Positions 30,034 to 38,835 of a stretch of 64,000 nucleotides of DNA are shown piece after piece. The position numbers were made by a program, and so were the translations under genes. Origin of the DNA: JALONO01 sp038209965 (GTDB lineage: Bacteria; Bacteroidota; Bacteroidia; Cytophagales; Thermoflexibacteraceae); NCBI GenBank assembly GCA_038209965.1, contig JBBQXF010000009.1, positions 8,317-72,316 of the forward strand. The letters run 5' to 3'. The notes beneath the pieces are model-generated. The model saw only the letters and a list, made by a program, of their open reading frames with translations. It was not told the DNA's origin and did no database searches. How positions within the stretch are numbered: the stretch's first letter is position 1; the number at the start of each line of letters is the position of its first letter.

Positions 30034-30471
30034 CTAGCCCTCGTTTTGGATGCTCAACCCTTCATGAACCAGCTCGATGCTCTCGATCATCACTTCATTG
30101 GCATCAGATTTCAAGTCACCGGGGGTCACTTTGTTGGGCCAAGCATTTTTCACTTTCCAGACAATGACTGGCTCATGCTTTTCATTGAGGAGGCTGATGG
30201 TCAGGTCGCGCCGCTCAATGGAGTTGAGGGCCACGGTGTTCCACCACTTGAAAAAGTCATTGTCGCCCTTGAAACTGCCCCGCTTGAGGGTAATGTTGGA
30301 GAATTTTTGCATCCCCGGCATTTTGATTTTATGGTACTCGGGTGACACCCCGTCGCGGTACTCGATCACTTCGGTCTCGATATTCAGCCCGGAGACTTCG
30401 GTGAACCCGATCCGGGCTCCGCCCCACTCGACTTGAAAATGGAATTTGGGCAATGGATAAGTTGTGGCCAT
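30034..30471 (-). CDS. CIS inner tube protein 1 (gp19/Afp1-like)
   Basis: A 145-residue tube protein of the gp19 family. It contains FHFQVEWGGARIGFTEVSGL, then SPEYHKIKMPGMQKFSNITL and KRGSFKGDNDFFKWWNTV, followed by NAWPNKVTPGDLKSDANEVM. These are the canonical motifs of the main eCIS tube protein. As the first tube gene after the sheath, it is likely the major tube subunit. Spacing to the sheath gene is 26 bases. Confidence 0.93.
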   Translation of the reverse strand: MATTYPLPKFHFQVEWGGARIGFTEVSGLNIETEVIEYRDGVSPEYHKIKMPGMQKFSNITLKRGSFKGDNDFFKWWNTVALNSIERRDLTISLLNEKHEPVIVWKVKNAWPNKVTPGDLKSDANEVMIESIELVHEGLSIQNEG

Positions 30472-30497
30472 TGTAACGTTGGTTTAGTGGTTTGGAT

Positions 30498-31928
30498 TTA
30501 GCTTTCTTGCATTTTGTGGGAGAAGCGCAGCACAATAAATTCGGCCGGCCTGACCACGGCCATCCCGATCTCGACGATCATGATGCCATTGAGCACGTCT
30601 TGGGCGGTCATGGTTTGGCCCAGGCCGACCCGCACGAAGAATGCCTGTTCGGTTTTGGCCCCGGCCAGTGCCCCGGCCCGCCATTGAAGGGTGAGAAAAT
30701 TCTCGATCATGGCCCGCACTTTGACCCAGGTATTGGCATCGTTGGGCTCGAACACGAATTGCCCCGAAGCCTTTTTGACCGATTCTTCCACCATGTTGTA
30801 AAACCGTCGCACCGGCACGTAACGCCATTCGTTGTCGTTGCCCGCCAAGGTGCGCGCGCCCCACACCAAGGTGCCCTTGCCCGTGAAGGCCCGGATGGCG
30901 TTCACCGATTTGCCAGCGGTCACATCCACATTGATCCCTTCTTGTTCTTTATCGTTGATAAAATGGCTCGGCCCGATCACATAGTTGAGGCTCACATTGG
31001 CCGGCGCTTTCCAAACCCCCCGGGAGCTGTCCACCGCGGCATAAATGCCCACCACAGCGGCACTGGGCGGCAAGAGGTTGGTAATATTGGCAATGGCCAA
31101 CAAAGCCTGCGATTTGAGGGCGCCATTGGTTACCCCCGACAAGGTGACGGCATCAAATGGGCCCGCCCCGCCCCCAACGACGGTATGGTCAATGGCAACG
31201 GTGGCTTCGTCATATTCAAAATCAATGACCGTTTGGAGATAAGGCGTGTAGGCCGCCCCATACTTGAGGTTGTTGATCCCCACTTGGTTGCCACGGAAAT
31301 CAGTGACGGCGGTGCTGGCCGAGCTGGTCATGTCATCGATTTTCACGTCCATTACCACGAACCGGTCTTGGAGCAAGGCTGCTTGGGCCAGGGCGTCATT
31401 GTGGAGCGATTGCAAGTCTCCGTCCGACAAGGCAATGGCCTCGGGAAAAACGAGTAAAGTTGGCTCGTCGATCTTGCCGATTTCTTCCAAGCCCCGGCGC
31501 AAGCCCGCTCCGGTGGCTGTGCCGAACGCAATGGTTCCCGTTTGGGGCCCCACTGAAACGATGTAACAGGCTCCGCCGCCATTGCCAAAAAACAATTGCA
31601 TGGCGTAATAAAGGAAATTTTTGGAACGAGTGGCCGGGTCAATATCAGCGATCACCTTGGTGCCTGTGGCACTTTCGGTGATTTTGACCGTGATACTGGC
31701 CCCTTCCTTGGAGGCTTTGCCAAAATACTGTTCATATTCCAGTAGCGAGGTGATGCGAAAGGGGACATTGGTCAGATCGCCGGGGACTCGCAAGTTTGCC
31801 CGCTCTGTGTAGCCAATAAAGGCCGGGATGGCGGTCTCGACTTGCGCCACCGAAGGCGGGAACAGCGCGACCTCATCGATGTAAACGCCGGGCGTTTTGA
31901 GCGAAGCCAAATTTAGGGTGCTTGCCAT
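30498..31928 (-). CDS. Contractile sheath protein
   Basis: A 476-residue tail sheath protein. The N-terminus SLKTPGVYIDEVALFPPSVA followed by TAIPAFIGYTERA is diagnostic for eCIS/phage sheaths (P-G-V-Y-x-x-E). The C-terminal conserved domain includes YVIGPSHFINDKEQEGINVD, AFTGKGTLVWGARTLAG and VPVRRFYNMVEESVKKASG, with TLQWRAGALAGAKTEQAFFV close to the end. The start at 31928 (MASTLNLASLKTPG) is chosen over a codon 27 bases upstream because family members begin here. Contraction drives the tube into the target. There is only one sheath gene; many eCIS have two or three. Confidence 0.95.
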   Translation of the reverse strand: MASTLNLASLKTPGVYIDEVALFPPSVAQVETAIPAFIGYTERANLRVPGDLTNVPFRITSLLEYEQYFGKASKEGASITVKITESATGTKVIADIDPATRSKNFLYYAMQLFFGNGGGACYIVSVGPQTGTIAFGTATGAGLRRGLEEIGKIDEPTLLVFPEAIALSDGDLQSLHNDALAQAALLQDRFVVMDVKIDDMTSSASTAVTDFRGNQVGINNLKYGAAYTPYLQTVIDFEYDEATVAIDHTVVGGGAGPFDAVTLSGVTNGALKSQALLAIANITNLLPPSAAVVGIYAAVDSSRGVWKAPANVSLNYVIGPSHFINDKEQEGINVDVTAGKSVNAIRAFTGKGTLVWGARTLAGNDNEWRYVPVRRFYNMVEESVKKASGQFVFEPNDANTWVKVRAMIENFLTLQWRAGALAGAKTEQAFFVRVGLGQTMTAQDVLNGIMIVEIGMAVVRPAEFIVLRFSHKMQES

Positions 31929-31951
31929 ACAATGAATGGTTTTGGGTAAAA

Positions 31952-32752
31952 TCAATAAATGGTAGAATAAAATTTTCCATCGGCCTCCCGGTAGGCCGTA
32001 GTGGCCGGGCCCGGATTGGGCAACGCTTTGTCACCGCTGCTCAGGGCAATGCGCCCATGCTGTACCAGTCCAAACGAACCCAAACTGGCGGCTTGGTACT
32101 GCCAAACGGTGACCCGGTTGAGCAGGACAATGCGAAATACCTGGTCTGTTTCGGGTTGTCCTCCGCCGTCGAGCAGGGAAAGCCCCAGGGTAGGGTTGTG
32201 TACAATATTTACCAAGCCAAATACAGGCGCGTTGGTAGCTTCGGCCGTATCGCGGGCCTTGAGCTCGTCGGGCACACTGCCCAATGTACCGCCCGCATTG
32301 AGCAAATTGGTTCCCGCCTTGTTTTGGAGCCAGGCAACTTGCCCGCCTTTGGCCAAACTGTTCATCGTGGCCAATGACAACTCGGTGTAGAGCGGAAAGA
32401 AGCCATCGATCAGCGAAATGGCGAACGTCAGGGCCAACCCCTCGGCCAAGGGGATTTGGGGCTTGCCGAGCGGATCAACCGACACTCCGACCTGAAAACC
32501 ATCGGGCAAAGGCGCAAAGATCAACCGCTGATTGCGCAACCGCAGTTGGGTGGCTGGCGTCGGCTGGATGGCCCAAAAACTTTTCACGTCATAGTTGGCC
32601 CGCACCAAGCGCAATTCTGCCAATTTTTTAAGTTCATCGGCACTAGGTACGGCTGGGGCAAAATCATACGGAGTTTGGCCCACGTCAAGGAAATAGCGGT
32701 GCAACACCTCCACTTTGAACAACCGGCGATAACCGATCAGGAATTTTTCCAT
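31952..32752 (-). CDS. eCIS-associated protein of unknown function
   Basis: A 266-residue protein beginning MEKFLIGYRRLFKVEVLHRY. No domain was recognised. It has SLIDGFFPLYTELSLATMNS and a beta-rich C-terminal half. The gene sits between the DUF4255 terminator and the sheath, with 10 bases to the former, and on the same strand, so it is almost certainly part of the particle or of its assembly. There is no signal peptide. It may be a structural protein specific to this eCIS branch. Confidence 0.55.
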   Translation of the reverse strand: MEKFLIGYRRLFKVEVLHRYFLDVGQTPYDFAPAVPSADELKKLAELRLVRANYDVKSFWAIQPTPATQLRLRNQRLIFAPLPDGFQVGVSVDPLGKPQIPLAEGLALTFAISLIDGFFPLYTELSLATMNSLAKGGQVAWLQNKAGTNLLNAGGTLGSVPDELKARDTAEATNAPVFGLVNIVHNPTLGLSLLDGGGQPETDQVFRIVLLNRVTVWQYQAASLGSFGLVQHGRIALSSGDKALPNPGPATTAYREADGKFYSTIY

Positions 32753-32762
32753 ACTATCTTAT

Positions 32763-33353
32763 TTAATTTTCCACAATCCGTCCCCCTATATTTCCCTCGA
32801 TGGTCATGATGGCAGACCCGCTGCCCACTGGTTCTTGCGCCTGCTCTTCCACTACCCGCACTTTATAGAGCACGAAAGGTACTTGTTTGCCGCCAAGCGT
32901 GCCCCAGAGTTGGTTCATGCGCTCGAAGGATAGCGAACAAAGTTCAACCGAAACCCGCAAGCCGACTGCTTGCGGGTCGAGCAGGCCCGTAGCATTGGGC
33001 GAATTGGCCAGGGAAAACACATTCTTTTGCTGAAAACACTGCACTGCCCGGCCCAAGCTTTTGAGCGCAGTAGTGTAGGTTTCGCTCGTGCTGTACGTGG
33101 CACAAACCAAAACATACAAGTTCAGAAAGACGGGTGGGTTGACCAGATCAAACCCGCCCATCGCATTGCGCTGATATGGGCTGCCGTTTTTGAGGGCGTG
33201 TTCCTCCTCGGTATTGACTAGGCCGATCAGGATTTTGCCCGGCTCCGAGGTGGTGGCGGGGCTACCAAACTGCACGACCGAGGTGTTGCCCAAAAAAGGC
33301 TTCACGTAAGTATCCAGCTCACTGCGGAGAAGTTCCAATGCTTCAAAAATCAT
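32763..33353 (-). CDS. DUF4255 tail terminator/cap protein (Afp16-like, Pvc16 N-terminal domain)
   Basis: A 196-residue protein starting MIFEALELLRSELDTYVKPF, the usual DUF4255 opening. It continues with QFGSPATTSEPGKILIGLVN TEEE-type residues, NPPVFLNLYVLVCATYS and SFERMNQLWGTLGGKQVPFV. In Afp the homologous Afp16 terminates tube growth and caps the sheath. The ATG at 33353-33351 is preferred over an upstream codon because family members begin MI(x)EAL. This is the first gene of the 15-gene minus-strand operon, so the promoter should lie in the 328-base gap upstream. Confidence 0.88.
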   Translation of the reverse strand: MIFEALELLRSELDTYVKPFLGNTSVVQFGSPATTSEPGKILIGLVNTEEEHALKNGSPYQRNAMGGFDLVNPPVFLNLYVLVCATYSTSETYTTALKSLGRAVQCFQQKNVFSLANSPNATGLLDPQAVGLRVSVELCSLSFERMNQLWGTLGGKQVPFVLYKVRVVEEQAQEPVGSGSAIMTIEGNIGGRIVEN

Positions 33354-33681
33354 GATCCAGATGATTAAAAATGGACGACCGAAAAACTGCTTAATGGCGA
33401 ACAATCACCAATCGCAGATTGAGCATAACCAAAATACTACTGTTGAGTAGTGACTAGGGACAGGACAAATTACCTATTTTGGGGAAGTAAGAAGTGGTGC
33501 CCCGGGCGGAGCATGGAGATTGGGTAAATTCATGGGAAGATGCAGGTTTAGTTCAGCTATATTTTCAAAGTAAAATAAAAGCTTCGTCATAACCAAACTT
33601 TTTACAATAAATATTGCAAAAAGTTTGGCCAAAACGGGCTGCACTTTGTTAAAAATATAGTTGGACTTGACCAAGAGGCCA
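33354..33681. other. Intergenic region upstream of the eCIS operon
   Basis: A 328-base gap between the first eCIS gene and the end of the co-directional helicase gene. It is more AT-rich than its surroundings, holds an inverted repeat at 33593-33628 and should contain the eCIS promoter. No convincing promoter match could be fixed by eye. Confidence 0.45.
33593..33628 (-). terminator. Hairpin after the helicase gene
   Basis: CCAAACTTTTT at 33593-33603 pairs exactly with 33618-33628 around a 14-base AT-rich spacer that itself contains AATA/TATT complementarity. It lies 54 bases after the helicase stop. A classic T tail is missing, so termination is only probable. Confidence 0.4.
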
Positions 33682-34941
33682 CTATTTGGTGGGTGAGTGC
33701 CGCCCCGATCCGTTGGATCTGGGCTTTTGACCACCTTTGCCCTTGCCCTGAAAAGGTTTTTTGCTAAATTTCTTGGCTGGCGCTTGGTTGGGATCGTAGG
33801 CGGGGGCTTCGCCTAGGCTGTCGGGCAGTGGGAGTTTGACAATCGCCCGGCCAATGAGCCGCTCGATGGCAGCAAATTTGCGCTGGTCCCGTTCGTTGAT
33901 GAACGTGATGGCCGTGCCGGTGGTCTCGGCCCGGGCAGTGCGCCCAATGCGGTGGACGTAATCTTCGGGGTCGTGTGGGGCGTTAAAATTGACCACCAAA
34001 CTGATGCCTTCCACATCAATACCACGCGATAGGATGTCGGTCCCGATGAGCATGGGCAGGGTCTTGTTCTTAAATTCGCGCAGGATCACCTCACGCTCTT
34101 GCTGCTCTAAGTCAGAGTGGAATGCTTTGGCGATCAGGCCGGCCCGGCGCAGTTCATTGTCCAGTTGCTTGACACTCTCTTTTGTCGAGGCAAACACGAT
34201 GACGCTGGGGAAATCGCCCCCTTTCAAAATATGCTTGAGCAGTTTGATCTTCTGATGGTCGTGGACCATGTACACTTGTTGCAATATGCCTTCGGCTGGT
34301 TTGGCAATGGCAATGCTGATTTGTTCCGGCTCAATCAAAATAGTATTGGCCAAGGTACGGATCTTGGGCGGCATGGTGGCCGAGAACAACAGCGTTTGCC
34401 GCTGGCGGGGCAAGTAGCTGATGATGCGCAGTATGTCTTCGTAGAAACCCATGTCCAGCATCCGGTCGGCTTCGTCGAGCACCAAGTGCTTGAGGTGCTT
34501 GAAATTGATGGCCCCGATTTGGAGCAGGGCAATGAGCCGGCCCGGGGTGGCGATCACAATGTCACTGCCCTCGACCAAGGCTTTTTGCTGCTGGTTCCAC
34601 ACGGCCCCGCTGCCGCCCCCATATACGGGAATGGAACTCACGCCCGTAAAGTAGGCCAAGCCTTCCACTTGCTGGTCGATCTGCACGGCCAGTTCACGGG
34701 TGGGCGAAAGGACCAAGGTGGTCAGGTGGCGTTCTTCAGTCGGAGTGTTGAGGATTTTGTGCAAAATGGGCAGCAAGTAGGCGGCAGTTTTCCCGGTGCC
34801 AGTTTGGGCACAAGCAATCAAATCTTTGTTGGCCAGAATGAGGGGGATGCTCTGGGCTTGGATCGGGGTTGGTTTGGTATAGCCCATCGAGGACAGCCCG
34901 TCCGCCAAGCGCGGGTCAAAATCAAAATCGGAGAAAGTCAA
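33682..34941 (-). CDS. DEAD-box ATP-dependent RNA helicase (RhlE-like)
   Basis: A 419-residue DEAD-box protein. All main motifs are visible: Q motif (GYTKPTPIQAQSIPLIL), motif I AQTGTGKT, Ia PTRELAVQI, Ib TPGRL, II DEAD, III SAT, IV VIVFASTKE, V GTDILSRGID and VI HRIGRTAR. The C-terminal tail is short and basic (KKFSKKPFQGKGKGGQKPRS), as in RhlE-type proteins that act in ribosome assembly or RNA turnover. A minus-strand hairpin follows. The gene reads towards the eCIS operon, but a 328-base gap suggests separate transcription. Confidence 0.94.
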   Translation of the reverse strand: MTFSDFDFDPRLADGLSSMGYTKPTPIQAQSIPLILANKDLIACAQTGTGKTAAYLLPILHKILNTPTEERHLTTLVLSPTRELAVQIDQQVEGLAYFTGVSSIPVYGGGSGAVWNQQQKALVEGSDIVIATPGRLIALLQIGAINFKHLKHLVLDEADRMLDMGFYEDILRIISYLPRQRQTLLFSATMPPKIRTLANTILIEPEQISIAIAKPAEGILQQVYMVHDHQKIKLLKHILKGGDFPSVIVFASTKESVKQLDNELRRAGLIAKAFHSDLEQQEREVILREFKNKTLPMLIGTDILSRGIDVEGISLVVNFNAPHDPEDYVHRIGRTARAETTGTAITFINERDQRKFAAIERLIGRAIVKLPLPDSLGEAPAYDPNQAPAKKFSKKPFQGKGKGGQKPRSNGSGRHSPTK

Positions 34942-35132
34942 TGAAAATTCCAGTTAAATGGTGTATCGAGTATGTGGTTCAAAGATAATACAATTTAGTT
35001 GTTTTTCATTGGTTTTTCCCTTGTGAACGGGGCTGGGCCGCCCAAATTTTGGCTGTTGGAGTGCCAAACCGAATTTATTTTGCGAACTTCCCCAAATTTA
35101 CTTACTTTCAAGCCCACTAAACCTAGTCTTGT

Positions 35133-35387
35133 ATGAATCCACTGTTCACCGTCTTGTTACAGGCTGCCCAGTCGGCCCCGGTCTATGAGAAAGGCATCCT
35201 CGGCACCCTGGTATTTTCCAGTATTGGCTTGGTCATGTCCATCATCGCTTATAAAATCATTGACCTGCTCATTCCCGGCCACATGTCCAAGCAAATTGCC
35301 GAAGACAAAAACTTGGCGGTGGGAGTGGTGGCGGCGGCCATGATTCTGGGCATCTGCATCATTATTGCTGCTTCCATTGCTGGCTAG
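35133..35387 (+). CDS. DUF350 family inner-membrane protein
   Basis: An 84-residue protein with two strongly hydrophobic helices (GILGTLVFSSIGLVMSIIAY and VAAAMILGICIIIAASIAG) and the DUF350 motif around LIPGHMSKQIAEDKNLAVGV. DUF350 proteins are small membrane proteins of unknown function that often neighbour membrane-bound spermidine synthase genes, as here. The following gene lies in the same reading frame after one stop codon and 33 bases, so the two are probably cotranscribed. A TTTTG ... TACTTTC pair about 30-55 bases upstream resembles a Bacteroidota promoter. Confidence 0.85.
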   Translation: MNPLFTVLLQAAQSAPVYEKGILGTLVFSSIGLVMSIIAYKIIDLLIPGHMSKQIAEDKNLAVGVVAAAMILGICIIIAASIAG

Positions 35388-35420
35388 CCAGTTTTCTTTG
35401 TCCTCCTAGATTTTAAAGCT

Positions 35421-37022
35421 TTGGCCTCTCAACTGCCCGAAAAATCGGCGGACTTGCCCATCTTGCTCGTGTCGGTGTTTATCATTGCTACTTGCGGGAT
35501 CCTGTACGAACTGCTGATCAGCAGCATTTCCTCCTACTTTCTGGGCAGTAGCATTCTTCAGTTTTCGCTCACCATCGGTCTGTTCATGTTTTTCATGGGC
35601 GTGGGATCATACCTGACCCGATTTGTGAACGACCACTTGTTGGACACGTTCATCACCATCGAGATCCTGCTGGGCCTGGTGGGTGGGCTATCAGCGATCA
35701 TCCTCTATTTCAGCTATTCACTCACCGAACATTACTATTTGGTGGCTTTTGCGCTCATTGCGGCCCTGGGCACTTTCATTGGGCTGGAAATCCCGCTGGT
35801 GACCCGGCTGGTCAAAGATCACGCCACCCTCAAGGACACCATTGCCCAAGTGCTATCGTTCGACTATGTGGGCGCACTGGTGGCTTCCATCCTGTTCCCC
35901 TTGGTGCTGCTGCCGTATTTGGGCACTATGCGCACTTCGTTCTTGGTCGGGATCCTCAACTTGGGGGTGGCCTATTTCAATGCCCAAGTGTTTGGCCCGC
36001 AGCTCCGGCACGGCAAGCGCCAGCGGCAGGCCGCCGGCGGTTTGATGATCGCGCTGGGCATCGGCTTCTTCTATTCGTTCCAGATCAACACGTTTTTTGA
36101 GCAGTTTGTCTATCAGGATGAGATTGTGCTCACCAAACAGTCGCCCTACCAACGCCTCGTGCTCACCAAGTGGAACCAAGACCTGCGGTTGTTCATTGAT
36201 GGGGCATTGCAGTTTTCCACCACCGACGAGTACCGCTACCATGAACCGCTGATCCACGTGCCCATGGCCCTTGCCAACAACCGCGAGCGGGTGCTGATCC
36301 TCGGGGGCGGCGACGGGCTGGCCGTCCGAGAAATGCTCAAATACTCCGATGTGGGGCAGATCGAAGTGGTGGACTTGGATCCCGAAATGACCAACCTGGC
36401 CAAGGACAACCCCCTGTTCCAAAAAATCAATGGCCGGGCGTTCAGCCACCCCAAAGTGCAGATCCACAATGTGGATGCGTTCAAGTTCATCGAGCAGTCG
36501 TCCCAGTTGTATTCGGTCATCATCATCGACCTGCCCGATCCAAAAGGCCCCGAAATTGGTAAATTGTATTCCAAGGAATTTTATAAAATGGTACAAAAAA
36601 GATTGGCCAAGGATGGGATCATGGTCACCCAAGCCACATCGCCCTATTTTGCCAATCCCGCTTTTTGGTGCATTTCCCACACATTGCAGGAAGTTTTTCC
36701 GTTTGTCAAACCATACCAAACCTACGTGCCCTCTTTTGGGCAGTGGGGCTTCCTGCTGGCCGCGAACCAGTCGCCGATGCCCAACAGTGCCTTGGCCGAA
36801 GTGGCCGATCCCGACGACCGATTGGCCAAATATATTTATCAACGGCTCACTAAATGGATAACGGGCAAACAACTCCGCTATTTGGACGAAGATGTGCTGT
36901 CCACTTTGTTCGTCTTTGACAATGACAGTGGCGAAGAGGGCAAAGACAGCGTGAAAGTGAACACGCTCGATAGCCAAATCCTCATTCAGTACTACGAACA
37001 AAGCCTAAAAGAGTGGCAATAA
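35421..37022 (+). CDS. Membrane-fused polyamine aminopropyltransferase (spermidine synthase-like)
   Basis: A 533-residue protein. Roughly 200 N-terminal residues form six or seven membrane helices, followed by a spermidine-synthase fold with the SAM-binding loop RVLILGGGDGLAVREMLKYS, an acidic QIEVVDLDPEMT strand and YSVIIIDLPDPKGPEIGKLY. Such fusions occur next to DUF350 genes. It would transfer an aminopropyl group from decarboxylated SAM to a polyamine. No ATG or GTG occurs between the preceding stop and the first residues of the domain; the best start is TTG at 35421. The exact start is therefore uncertain. Confidence 0.85.
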   Translation: MASQLPEKSADLPILLVSVFIIATCGILYELLISSISSYFLGSSILQFSLTIGLFMFFMGVGSYLTRFVNDHLLDTFITIEILLGLVGGLSAIILYFSYSLTEHYYLVAFALIAALGTFIGLEIPLVTRLVKDHATLKDTIAQVLSFDYVGALVASILFPLVLLPYLGTMRTSFLVGILNLGVAYFNAQVFGPQLRHGKRQRQAAGGLMIALGIGFFYSFQINTFFEQFVYQDEIVLTKQSPYQRLVLTKWNQDLRLFIDGALQFSTTDEYRYHEPLIHVPMALANNRERVLILGGGDGLAVREMLKYSDVGQIEVVDLDPEMTNLAKDNPLFQKINGRAFSHPKVQIHNVDAFKFIEQSSQLYSVIIIDLPDPKGPEIGKLYSKEFYKMVQKRLAKDGIMVTQATSPYFANPAFWCISHTLQEVFPFVKPYQTYVPSFGQWGFLLAANQSPMPNSALAEVADPDDRLAKYIYQRLTKWITGKQLRYLDEDVLSTLFVFDNDSGEEGKDSVKVNTLDSQILIQYYEQSLKEWQ

Positions 37023-37095
37023 GCAGATAACTGACCCAAATTGCCCTACTTCTTTGCAAATCAGCCCGCCAATTTTTACTTTTGGGTTTACCGCT

Positions 37096-37103
37096 TATAT
37101 TTG
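37096..37103 (+). promoter_or_regulatory. Putative Bacteroidota -7 box upstream of the RicT gene
   Basis: TATATTTG matches the TAnnTTTG consensus and lies 37 bases before the ATG. No clear -33 element is present at the ideal distance. Confidence 0.35.
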
Positions 37104-37140
37104 TTCTCAATCACTACCACACTTTTAACCAACAGCAAAA

Positions 37141-38835
37141 ATGGGATGCGCATCATGTGGGCCGGGCGGTTGTAGTAGCCAAGCCAAAAAGACGGCATCG
37201 GGGGCCAAAGTGACGGGTTGCCAGAACAACGGTACTTGTGGTACTTCGGGCTGTAACAAATTGAATGTTTTCGACTGGCTGGGCAATATGGAACTGCCCG
37301 GATCCCAGCGTTTTAATATCGTGGAAGTAAGGTTCAAGGGCGGGCGCAAGGATTTTTTTCGCAACTTGGCCAATGTGGAAACCACCACCGGCGATGCCGT
37401 AGTGGTGGAAGGCACCAGTGGCTACCATATCGGTTATGTGAGTTTGCAGGGCGAACTGGTCCGCTTGCAGATGCTCAAGAAAAAGGTGAAGGACGACGAC
37501 GAGTTGAAATCCATTTACCGCTTGGCCACCGAGCGGGATTTGGACAAGTACCACGAAACCCAGAACCGCGAGCTGCCCACGCTCTTCCGCACCCGCGAGA
37601 TTGCCAAAGAACTCAAAATGAACATGAAACTCTCCGATGTGGAGTTTCAGGCCGACAATACCAAGGCCACGTTCTTTTACTCGGCCGATGATCGGGTCGA
37701 TTTCCGCGAGCTGATCAAAATGCTGGCGGGCGAATTCAAGATCCGGGTCGAGATGCGCCAGATCAGCCTGCGCCAAGAAGCCAGCCGCCTCGGGGGCATT
37801 GGCGTATGCGGGCGCGAGCTGTGCTGCTCTACTTGGCTGACCGATTTCAAGAGTGTGTCCACGGCAGCGGCCCGTTACCAAAACCTCTCGCTCAACCCGA
37901 GCAAGCTTTCTGGGCAATGTGGCCGCCTCAAATGCTGCCTCAACTACGAACTGGAAACGTACTTGGATGCCTTGGTGGACATTCCCAAAATCGATAAACC
38001 ACTGTTGACCGCCAAAGGCGAAGCGCATTTGCAGAAGACTGACATTTTCCGCAAGATGATGTGGTTCAGCTACGATACCGAGAGCACTTGGTATCCGCTA
38101 ACGGCCGATCGGGTCAAAGAGATCCAAGAACTCAACCAACAGGGCGTAACTGTGGCCAACTTGGTGCCCGACGCTGATCTGGTGCCCAAAGCCAACACCT
38201 CGCCCGATCCCGGAGCCAAGCCCGACTCGTGGGTGATGGACCAGTATGACGAAAGCCGACTAAACCGGACCAATGGCAACAACCAGAAACAGCGCAACAA
38301 GAAAAAACGCCGCCCCGAAGGATCGGCCAGTTTGCCGATTATCAACACTCCCGAAGCAAAACTGATGGGAGAAAACGACAACCCGCCACCACCAGTGGCC
38401 AAGAGCGAAGGCAGGGAAACTGGGAACCGCAACAATCGGCAGCAACGCGGCAACAATAACCGCAACAACCCCAATAAGGAAAGCAACCCCAACAAGGATC
38501 CCAATAAGGAAAGCACCCCGAGCACCGAAAGTGTGCCCCCCAACAAAGAAAACGCCAACCCTGCCCGGGATCAAAACCGTAACCGCGACCAGAACCGCCG
38601 CCACGAAAACAATCGGAGGGGGGATCAAAACCGCAACGCCCCGCCCAAAAACCAGAAAAACGAAAGCATTGAAGGGGCGAAAACTGGGCCGGAAAAAGAA
38701 CCGTTGGTGCCAGGCGGCGAAGGGCGCAGTCCGCAGGTGACTTCACAAAAAGGCAACGATGCCAACCGCAACCGGAACAACAACCGCAACCGGAACAACG
38801 GCAACAGTAATAACCCGCCGAAGAAGGAAGAATAA
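37141..38835 (+). CDS. ricT: RicT/PSP1-domain protein with cysteine-rich N-terminus and N/R-rich tail
   Basis: A 564-residue protein. It begins with a cysteine-rich segment (MGCASCGPGGCSS and further CxxxxC pairs up to residue ~40). The PSP1 domain spans residues ~55-290, with VGYVSLQGELVRLQMLKKKV-type residues, RVEMRQISLRQEASRLGGIG, the cysteines of VCGRELCCSTWL and GQCGRLKCCLNYE, all conserved in RicT, which in Bacillus holds a 4Fe-4S cluster with RicA/RicF and affects RNA processing. The last ~170 residues are an N-, R-, P- and K-rich low-complexity tail that is unusual in RicT and could bind RNA. A strong terminator follows. Confidence 0.85.
   Translation: MGCASCGPGGCSSQAKKTASGAKVTGCQNNGTCGTSGCNKLNVFDWLGNMELPGSQRFNIVEVRFKGGRKDFFRNLANVETTTGDAVVVEGTSGYHIGYVSLQGELVRLQMLKKKVKDDDELKSIYRLATERDLDKYHETQNRELPTLFRTREIAKELKMNMKLSDVEFQADNTKATFFYSADDRVDFRELIKMLAGEFKIRVEMRQISLRQEASRLGGIGVCGRELCCSTWLTDFKSVSTAAARYQNLSLNPSKLSGQCGRLKCCLNYELETYLDALVDIPKIDKPLLTAKGEAHLQKTDIFRKMMWFSYDTESTWYPLTADRVKEIQELNQQGVTVANLVPDADLVPKANTSPDPGAKPDSWVMDQYDESRLNRTNGNNQKQRNKKKRRPEGSASLPIINTPEAKLMGENDNPPPPVAKSEGRETGNRNNRQQRGNNNRNNPNKESNPNKDPNKESTPSTESVPPNKENANPARDQNRNRDQNRRHENNRRGDQNRNAPPKNQKNESIEGAKTGPEKEPLVPGGEGRSPQVTSQKGNDANRNRNNNRNRNNGNSNNPPKKEE

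Noticed and set aside
12492..33353. Type VI secretion system
   Set aside because: No membrane-complex or ClpV genes; the set has DUF4255, DUF4157, tape measure and Afp15-like ATPase, which define an eCIS.
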